Shown piece by piece: positions 7,161 to 14,200 of a stretch of 31,282 nucleotides of DNA. Within the stretch, counting starts at the first letter, position 1, and the number at the start of each line of letters is the position of its first letter. The notes beneath the pieces are model-generated. The model searched no databases. It saw only the letters and a list, made by a program, of their open reading frames with translations, and was not told where the DNA came from. The position numbers were made by a program, and so were the translations under genes. Source of the DNA: an uncultured Eubacteriales bacterium (GTDB taxonomy: Bacteria > Bacillota > Clostridia > Oscillospirales > Oscillospiraceae). Where the stretch lies: the NCBI GenBank assembly GCA_900553135.1, contig USCO01000011.1:1-31282 (forward strand), given 5' to 3'.

Positions 7161-8201
7161 ATGAAAAAGAAGCTCTCTTTGCTCCTGGCCGCCGCTCTGA
7201 CCCTGTCTATGCTGGCCAGCTGCGGTCCCAAGACCACCTCTGACGGCTCCGGTTCCGTCTCCGGCTCCGAGAACCCCTCCAGCAGCGTCTCCACCCCCAC
7301 CACCGACCTGCCCGACTTCATGGTCCTCTCCGGCCCCACCGGCGTGGGTGCCGCCAAGCTCATGGCGGACAATGAGACCGCCGCAGACGAGGACAAGGTC
7401 ATCGCCTCTGCCACCGTGGTGGCCGATAACCAGGAGGTCAACGACGCCCTCATCAGCGGCAATGCCGACATCGCCGCCATCGCCACCAACGTGGCCGCCA
7501 CCCTCTCCGCCAAGACCGACGGCGCCATCCAGGTGCTGGCCGTGAACACCCTGGGCGTGCTGTATATCCTGGAAAAGGGCGACAGCGTCAACTCCATGGC
7601 TGATCTGGCGGGCAAGACCGTCTACGCCACCGGCCAGGGCGCCAACCCCGAGTACGTGCTCAACTACCTGCTCACCCAGAACGGCGTGGACCCCGCCGAC
7701 GTGGACATCCAGTGGATGACCGCCCAAGAGGTCTCCGCCAAGATGACCTCCTCCGAGCAGGCCATCTGCATGCTGCCCGTCCCCGCCGCCACCGCTCTGA
7801 TGATTCAGGACAGCAGCGTGCGCCAGGCCGTCTCCCTGTCTGACGAGTGGGACGCCCTGGGCCAGGGCTCTCTGGCCATGGGCTGCGTGGTGGCCCGCAC
7901 CGAGTACGTGGAGGAAAATCCCCAGGCTGTGGAAAACTTCCTGACCGCCTATGAGGCCTCCATCAACTATATGAAGGACGAGGCCAACGCCGACCAGGCC
8001 AGCCAGATGGTGGCGCAGTACGAGATCACCCCCAACGCCAAGGTGGCCGCCGCCGCCATTCCCCAGTGCAACCTCACCTACCTGGCCGGCCAGGAGATGC
8101 GCTCCACCCTGGAGCAGTATTACCAGGTCCTGTTCCAGGCCGACCCCGCTGCCATCGGCGGCTCCATGCCCTACGACAGCTTCTACTATGGTGCTGAGTA
8201 A
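7161..8201 (+). CDS. ABC importer solute-binding lipoprotein, NMT1/SsuA-like
   Basis: A 346-residue lipoprotein: positively charged start MKKK, hydrophobic core, lipobox LASC with the lipidated Cys near residue 21, then a Ser/Gly/Thr-rich linker. The body has the FMVLSGPTGVGAAKL, NADIAAI and YATGQGANPEYVL stretches of the NMT1/THI5-like and SsuA/TauA solute-binding fold. ATG 7161 is preferred over ATG 7143 because AAAGGAA lies ahead of it. The ligand cannot be told; sulfonates, pyrimidine precursors and other small organics are known for this family. The 3' end overlaps the permease start by 14 bp. Confidence 0.87.
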   Translation: MKKKLSLLLAAALTLSMLASCGPKTTSDGSGSVSGSENPSSSVSTPTTDLPDFMVLSGPTGVGAAKLMADNETAADEDKVIASATVVADNQEVNDALISGNADIAAIATNVAATLSAKTDGAIQVLAVNTLGVLYILEKGDSVNSMADLAGKTVYATGQGANPEYVLNYLLTQNGVDPADVDIQWMTAQEVSAKMTSSEQAICMLPVPAATALMIQDSSVRQAVSLSDEWDALGQGSLAMGCVVARTEYVEENPQAVENFLTAYEASINYMKDEANADQASQMVAQYEITPNAKVAAAAIPQCNLTYLAGQEMRSTLEQYYQVLFQADPAAIGGSMPYDSFYYGAE

Positions 8202-8961
8202 ACGACTGAAAACTTGCCTTTCTGCCCTGCTGCCCCCGGCCTTTTGGCTGGGGGTTTGGCAGCTTTGCGCCTTTTTGGTGGAGCGCTGGGTGGAGGGCCG
8301 GGGCAACGAGCTGCTCCTCCCCTACCCCGCCACCGTGGCCCGCTCCCTGGCCGTGCTGGCCCTCTCCCCCGCCTTCTGGCAGACGGTAGCCGCCACCCTG
8401 GGCCGCATCGTGGCAGGTATGGCCGTGGGAACTCTGGCCGGGGTGCTGCTGGCGGTATTTACCTGGCGCTTTGTCTGGGCTGACCGGCTGCTTTCTCCGG
8501 TGATCCGGGTGATCCGTGCCACGCCGGTAGCCTCTTTCATTTTGCTGTTGCTGCTGTGGATCAGCCGCAACCTGGTCCCCGGGGTCATCTCAGGGCTTAT
8601 GGTACTGCCTGTGGTGTGGGAAAACCTGACCCGAGGGTTGGGAGAGACAGACGGACAGCTGCTGGAGCTGGCCCGTGCCTACCGCTTCTCCCCCTGGAAG
8701 CGGGTGCGGCTGGTCTACCTGCCCTCTCTGCGGCCCTATTTTCTCTCCGCCGTCACCACCTCCATGGGCCTGGCGTGGAAATCCGGCGTGGCCGCCGAGG
8801 TGCTGTGTCTCCCCCGCCCCGGCATGGGCACCCAGATCTACAACAGCAAGCTCTATCTGGAAATCCCCGACCTGTTCGCCTGGACGGCGGTGGTGGTGGC
8901 CCTCTCTCTGCTGCTGGAGCGGCTATTGCGCCGTCTTCTGGCCCGACAAACCAGGAGGTGA
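8188..8961 (+). CDS. ABC importer permease, SsuC/TauC type
   Basis: A 257-residue integral membrane protein with about six membrane segments and the binding-protein-dependent transport signature region around residues 150-200 (LELARAYRFSPWKRVRLVYLP). This region holds the coupling helix that contacts the ATPase. The start overlaps the solute-binding gene by 14 bp and has no clear ribosome-binding site, so translational coupling is likely; GTG at 8191 is an alternative start. Its partner ATPase begins 6 bp downstream. Confidence 0.9.
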   Translation: MVLSKRLKTCLSALLPPAFWLGVWQLCAFLVERWVEGRGNELLLPYPATVARSLAVLALSPAFWQTVAATLGRIVAGMAVGTLAGVLLAVFTWRFVWADRLLSPVIRVIRATPVASFILLLLLWISRNLVPGVISGLMVLPVVWENLTRGLGETDGQLLELARAYRFSPWKRVRLVYLPSLRPYFLSAVTTSMGLAWKSGVAAEVLCLPRPGMGTQIYNSKLYLEIPDLFAWTAVVVALSLLLERLLRRLLARQTRR

Positions 8962-8967
8962 CTGCTT

Positions 8968-9570
8968 ATGATCACGTTGGAACATCTCTCCGTCTCCTTC
9001 GGCCCCAAGGACGTTCTGCGGGACTTCTCCCTCACCCTGCCCACTCAGGGCATCACCGTCCTCAGCGGCCCCTCAGGCTGCGGCAAGACCACCCTGCTCC
9101 GGGTGCTGGCGGGGCTTCAGCCCCTGGCCCAGGGCCGGGTGACCGGGGTAGATCCCCGGCGCACCGCCCTGCTCTTTCAGGAGGACCGCCTGTTCCCCTG
9201 GCGCACCGCCCGCCAGCAGATCTCCGATGTGCTGCCCCGGGAGCGCTCCGGCGAGGCGGACCGTTGGCTGTCTCTGGTGGAGCTCACCGGGGAAGAGAAC
9301 GCCGCCCCCTCCGCTTTGTCCGGCGGCATGCGGCGGCGTCTGGCTCTGGCCCGCTGCCTGGCTCTGGGCGGGGAGCTGTATCTGCTGGACGAGCCCTTTA
9401 CCGGGGTGGACCCCCAGCGCACCGCCCGGCTGATGGAGGCCATCCGCGCCCTGAACAAGCCGGTGATCCTCTCCAGCCACGAGGCCCAGGTCCTGGACCT
9501 GGCCGACCGGGTAGTCGCCCTCTCCGGCCCGCCCCTGGCCCTTGCGTCCCAGCCTCAGTGCGCCCAGTGA
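8968..9570 (+). CDS. ABC importer ATP-binding protein
   Basis: A 200-residue ATPase with Walker A GPSGCGKTT (about residues 33-41), Q-loop LFQEDRLFPW, signature LSGGMRRRLALARCLA, Walker B LYLLDEP and the switch histidine in SSHEA. It powers the importer with the two upstream genes. It is shorter than the roughly 250 residues usual for SsuB/TauB-type ATPases because the C-terminal tail is reduced, but all catalytic motifs are present. AGGAGG lies within the end of the permease gene. Confidence 0.93.
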   Translation: MITLEHLSVSFGPKDVLRDFSLTLPTQGITVLSGPSGCGKTTLLRVLAGLQPLAQGRVTGVDPRRTALLFQEDRLFPWRTARQQISDVLPRERSGEADRWLSLVELTGEENAAPSALSGGMRRRLALARCLALGGELYLLDEPFTGVDPQRTARLMEAIRALNKPVILSSHEAQVLDLADRVVALSGPPLALASQPQCAQ

Positions 9571-9604
9571 AATTTTCCGTTTCAAATGTTTCTCTTTCTT
9601 TCAA

Positions 9605-9641
9605 AATCCCCGGTCCATAGCAGGACCAGGGATTCCTTTTT
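9605..9641 (+). terminator. Terminator of the ABC importer operon
   Basis: AATCCC plus GGTCC pairs with GGACC plus GGGATT, with a single C/A mismatch in the stem and a 6-base loop, followed by a short T-run (9637-9641). Confidence 0.75.
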
Positions 9642-9662
9642 GGCATTTCTTTCATGTGTAAC

Positions 9663-9690
9663 TTGCATTTCCGAAAAAATCCAGTATAAT
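9663..9690 (+). promoter_or_regulatory. Promoter of the AGCS symporter gene
   Basis: There is a -35 TTGCAT (9663-9668), 16-bp spacer and consensus -10 TATAAT (9685-9690). A small dyad, CCGGC-CAT-GCCGG (9716-9728), lies in the untranslated leader and could be a hairpin or an operator. Confidence 0.8.
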
Positions 9691-9777
9691 GTGGAGTATA
9701 TTTCTTCTGTCTCCCCCGGCCATGCCGGCCGAGACAGTGTGTGTGTCCCGCGATATGAAAAGAAAGAGGGAATGTTT

Positions 9778-11157
9778 ATGCTGCAAACCATTGAAACCGT
9801 CAACAGCTTCCTGGGCGGCATCGTATGGGGTCCTGTGATGCTGGTGCTCCTGGTGGGCACCGGGATCTACCTCACCATCCGCTGCGGCTTTCTCCAGGCC
9901 CGGCGCTTCGGCTTTATCCTGCGCAACACCATCGGGACCCTGTTTTCCAAACAAAAATCCCAGTCCGCCAGCCAGCACAACCTGACGCCCTTCCAGGCGG
10001 TGACCACCGCTCTGGCGGGGACCGTGGGCACCGGCAACATCGCCGGCGTCACCGGCGCCATTTTTGCCGGCGGTCCCGGCGCGGTATTCTGGATGTGGGT
10101 ATCCGCCTTCTTCGGGATGATGACCAAATATGCCGAGATCGTTCTGGCGGTCCGCTACCGCCAGGTGGACGATAAGGGCGCCCACTTCGGCGGCCCCATG
10201 TACTACATTGAAAAGGGCGCGGGGCTCAAGTGGCTGGCCGTTATCTTCGCGCTGCTGGGCGGCGTGGCCTGCTTCGGCATCGGAAACATTGCCCAGTCCA
10301 CCGAAATCGCCGGGGCTATGGAGTCGCTGGTTGGCCTGGAGCCCATTTACACCGGCATCATCCTGGCGGTCATTACCGCCGTGGTGGTCATCGGCGGTGT
10401 CAAGCGCATCGGCCAGGTGACCTCCTATCTGGTCCCCTTCATGGCCATCTTCTACATCGTGGCCGGTGTGGCCATCATTCTGCTGCGCATCACCCACGTC
10501 CCCGCGGCCCTGGCCTCCATCTTCACCGAGGCCTTCAGCTTTGACCTGCGGGAGATGGGCGGCGGCGTGCTGGGTTACACCATTATGGTGGCCATGCAGC
10601 AGGGCTTTGCCCGGGGCGTGTTCTCCAACGAGGCGGGCCTGGGCTCCGCTCCCATGGCCCACGCCGCCTCCGACACCAAGGAGCCCGTGGAACAGGGCAT
10701 GTGGGGCGTATTCGAGGTGTTTGTGGACACCATCGTCATCTGCACCCTCACCTCCATGGCGGTGCTGCTCTCCGGCGTGCTGGAATATGACCTCAGCTCC
10801 TTCTCCTCCAACGGCGCCGCCGCTGCCGCCGCCTTCAATGCCATTCTCCCCGGCACCATCGGCGGCACAGTCCTGCAGATCAGCCTGCTGTTCTTCGCCC
10901 TGTCCACCATCCTGGGCTGGAGCTACTACGGCGAGCGCTGCTGGGGCTATCTGACCAACAACAACAAGGTGGTCAACCTGGTCTTTAAGATCGCCTTTGC
11001 CCTGGTGTGCGTGGTGGGAGCCGTGGGCTCCGGCCAGCTCATGTGGAATATCTCCGACACCCTCAACGGCATGATGGCCATTCCCAACCTGGTGGGACTG
11101 CTGCTGCTGTCGGGCACCGTCATTAAGCTCACAAAGGAATACTTTTCCAAGCATTAA
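9778..11157 (+). CDS. Sodium:alanine/glycine symporter (AGCS family)
   Basis: A 459-residue membrane transporter with about ten or eleven hydrophobic segments. It has the family stretches GTVGTGNIAGVTGAI near residue 82, FWMWVSAFFGMMTKYAEI, GGPMYYIEKG, and RGVFSNEAGLGSAPMAHA, hallmarks of the AGCS (DagA/AlsT) symporters that take up alanine or glycine with sodium. The start is ATG 9778 after AAAGAGGG; the in-frame ATG at 9772 is too close to that site. It is a single-gene transcript between its own promoter and the terminator at 11165. Confidence 0.93.
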   Translation: MLQTIETVNSFLGGIVWGPVMLVLLVGTGIYLTIRCGFLQARRFGFILRNTIGTLFSKQKSQSASQHNLTPFQAVTTALAGTVGTGNIAGVTGAIFAGGPGAVFWMWVSAFFGMMTKYAEIVLAVRYRQVDDKGAHFGGPMYYIEKGAGLKWLAVIFALLGGVACFGIGNIAQSTEIAGAMESLVGLEPIYTGIILAVITAVVVIGGVKRIGQVTSYLVPFMAIFYIVAGVAIILLRITHVPAALASIFTEAFSFDLREMGGGVLGYTIMVAMQQGFARGVFSNEAGLGSAPMAHAASDTKEPVEQGMWGVFEVFVDTIVICTLTSMAVLLSGVLEYDLSSFSSNGAAAAAAFNAILPGTIGGTVLQISLLFFALSTILGWSYYGERCWGYLTNNNKVVNLVFKIAFALVCVVGAVGSGQLMWNISDTLNGMMAIPNLVGLLLLSGTVIKLTKEYFSKH

Positions 11158-11164
11158 GAGAAAG

Positions 11165-11193
11165 CCGGAGCGGCTTAAGCCGCTCCGGTTTTT
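11165..11193 (+). terminator. Terminator of the AGCS symporter gene
   Basis: A perfect 10-bp stem CCGGAGCGGC/GCCGCTCCGG with loop TTAA is followed by five T's, starting 8 bp after the stop codon. Confidence 0.95.
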
Positions 11194-11200
11194 GCATCAG

Positions 11201-11230
11201 AAAAGGCCGCTGCTAATGCAGCGGCCTTTT
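11201..11230 (-). terminator. Bidirectional terminator, mainly for the adhesin gene
   Basis: A perfect 13-bp inverted repeat (11201-11213 with 11218-11230) encloses loop TAAT, with AAAA and TTTT at its ends, so it can stop transcription from either side. It lies 28 bp after the adhesin stop on the minus strand. Confidence 0.9.
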
Positions 11231-11258
11231 CTTTCCCCACTAGGGGTTTGCGGTAAAA

Positions 11259-14200
11259 TCAGGTGTTGTCCTTCTCCCGCTTCTTACCAGCCACGGTGAG
11301 GTACACCAGGCCGGCAGCGGAAGCCACAGCGGCCATGACCCACAGGGCCAGGTTGTCGCCGGTGGCGGGGACCAGAGGCACGTTCTCGTCGCCGATGTCG
11401 GTGCCGTCACCGTCGCCGCCGGGGCCGGGATCCAGAGGCACCTCGCCGTCGCCGATGTCAGTGCCATCGCCGTCACCGTCGCCGCCGGGGCCGGGATCCA
11501 GAGGAGTCTCACCGTCGTCGATGTCCACGGTGTAGTACACGATGATCTCCCGGTTGCCGTTCATGTAGCCGGTCACGTCGTCGCCGGTGACCTGGCTGAT
11601 CTCATAGCCGTCAATGGCCTTCTGAGTCTGAGCGGTCACATCGTAGCTTCTGCCGGCAGCAATGCGGACGGTGTAGGGGGAAGCCAGCACCTCATCGGTG
11701 CCCTCCTCCAGGTACTTCACCACCAGGTTGTAGTAGGTGGTGCCGCCGCCACCGCCGTCGCCGGGATCGGTGGGCTCTTCGTCGGTCAGCGTGTAGTACA
11801 GATTCAGCTCATAGAGGTAGTTCTGCTGCTCCAGCAAGACCTGAGTCTTGTTCCCGGTGTTATCCGCGTCATACTCATAGGTCAGACCGTCGCGAACCGT
11901 GTAGTCGGCAGGATTGGCGCTGACGGTCTTGGACTCGGTCTCCTTGAAGATCTCAGTCTGGTCATTGAAGGAGCCAATCACATTGCCGTTGTAGTCGTAG
12001 TGGACGTAGTGCGTCTTTACCACCCACAGATACTTGGCGGGCACCGTGAAGGTGTTGGTAATGACCACCTGGTAGTTATCGCCAGTATCCACCTCGATCT
12101 CCCGGTAGGTCACGGTATAGTCGTTATCCGTGCCAAAGGAGATGGTCTCGCCGTTCTTCACGGGGCTGCCCTTGGCGTCCAGCTCCAGGACCTCATACTT
12201 ATACTTCTGGCCGGTGGTCAGATTGTACTTGGCCAGCTCCTCATAGGGCTTAAACTCGCAGGTGCCGTCTTCCCCAACGGAAACGGTCTGCTTGGTGCCA
12301 TCCACCATGGCGCCGTCACGGAACAGCGCAACAGTGATGGTCTCAGGCAGGACGGGGGTATACACGCCCTCCACGTCCATGTTCTCCCAGAACTTGACGG
12401 GAGTTATGGTGATTCCGTTCTCCTGCTCAATGACGTTCTTGATGGCAAAGGGCTGACCCTCCACAGTCTGGGTGGTGTAGCCGTCCACCGCGTCCTCGCT
12501 CAGGGTATAGGTGATCTTGGCGCCGGTGTCGGTGTACTCAGGCAGATTGCCCACGGTGAAGGTCCAGGTGTTGCCCTCCGCAGTGATGGGCAGGGACACA
12601 CCGTTCAGGGTCACAACGGGAGCGCCGCTGTCATCGCTGACCAGCATCACGTACTCGCTGCCATCGCTGCCCTTCAGGCGCAGGGTGATGTCGGGGCGGT
12701 CGGCCACGCCGGGATCGACCCAATACTTGGTCACAGGAATGCTGATGGTACCAGTCAGCTGGTTGGTCACGGTGGTTCCGGAAACGTTAGCCTTGTAGTT
12801 TTCAGGCACGTTCTGCTCCTGCACGGAGTACTCATACCGGGCGGTACGGTTCTCGTTGTACAGAGGCTGCCCCATAAACTTGATGCTCCAGGTATTGCCA
12901 TCCTCGCTCACAGTGGCCTTGATGGACGCACCGTTCACAGTGGCCATGACCGCACCGTCAGCCTCACTCCAGCCGAAGGTAACGGAATTGATGACCACGC
13001 CGTCCTGCAGCAGGTCAATGGTCACGTCGGGACGCTGGCTGTTGGGGGTATTGCCGTCGATCCAGGTCTTGGACACGGTGATATCCGCAGTCGCCTGGTT
13101 GATGGTGTTGGTAGCCTGGAAGGCGAAGGAGCCGTCCTCCTGGATCCCGCCGGTCATGCTGGAGCTGTACCCAGCCACGCTGTTCTCCACCACGCGGTAG
13201 AGATAGAGCTGACCATTGGCGTCATACTTGTCCAGGTTGTTGCGGGTCTCGCTGGTCTTGCCATCCATCAGAGTAATGTAGCCCGCGTTCTCCCAGTTGG
13301 TTCCGTCCACGGAACGCTGGATCTCGAAGGTGGCCATGGGGGTATCCATGCCATCGGGCTGCACCCAGGTCTTCTCCAGAGAGAGGGAGGTGGTGCCGCG
13401 AATGGTGTTGGTGAAGTGATAATAGATGTTGCCGTTGGAATCGGGGCCAACCACCTCGTCTACAAAGACCGTGTAGTTGCTGGGAACATCCTCCTCCACG
13501 GAGTAGTTGATCTCCACATACTCGGTCTCGCCGGTCGCCTCATCGCGCACCGCGTGATAGCGGGGCATGGGGGCGAAGCTGGTGGAACCGTTTCCAGTGA
13601 TGGAGACGGAATAGTCGCTGCGATTCCCGTCAATGCACAGATAGAAGTCAGCGGTCTGCGCCTCCACGGTGCTGGGCTGCTGCCAGGTCTTGGTGACGGT
13701 GATCAGCACCTCGTCATCAGGATCAAAGCCATTCTGGGTATTGGTGACCGTGATCGCGTAAACATCCTCGGACAGCAGTTCCATTTTGCCATAGCTGGTG
13801 GTGTAGCCGCTCACAGGAGTCTCCACCACAGAGTACTGGATCTCCTCGCCGCTGGCGTCGTACTTGTTCAGGTCTTCAAAGGTGTAAGAATCGTTAAAGG
13901 TAGCGCTCTTGCCGGTATCAACGCCGTCAGCATAGAGCTTTACAGTGACCTCTTCATTGGGCACGGACTCAGCCACCCAATTCTTGTAGATGATCAGGTC
14001 AATGTAGCCGGTACGAGTATTGGTGATGTTGTTGCCGGAGATGGTGGCCGTATAGCCGTCCACGCCGACTTCCTTCACGGTGTACTTGATCTCCCGGACA
14101 GCGGTAATGTTATTGTTCTCATCGCGGGTGAACTCATAGCGGTCCAGATTGTCGAAGGAATACGCCCAATGGTCCTCCTCACTGACGATCTTCTCATCCA

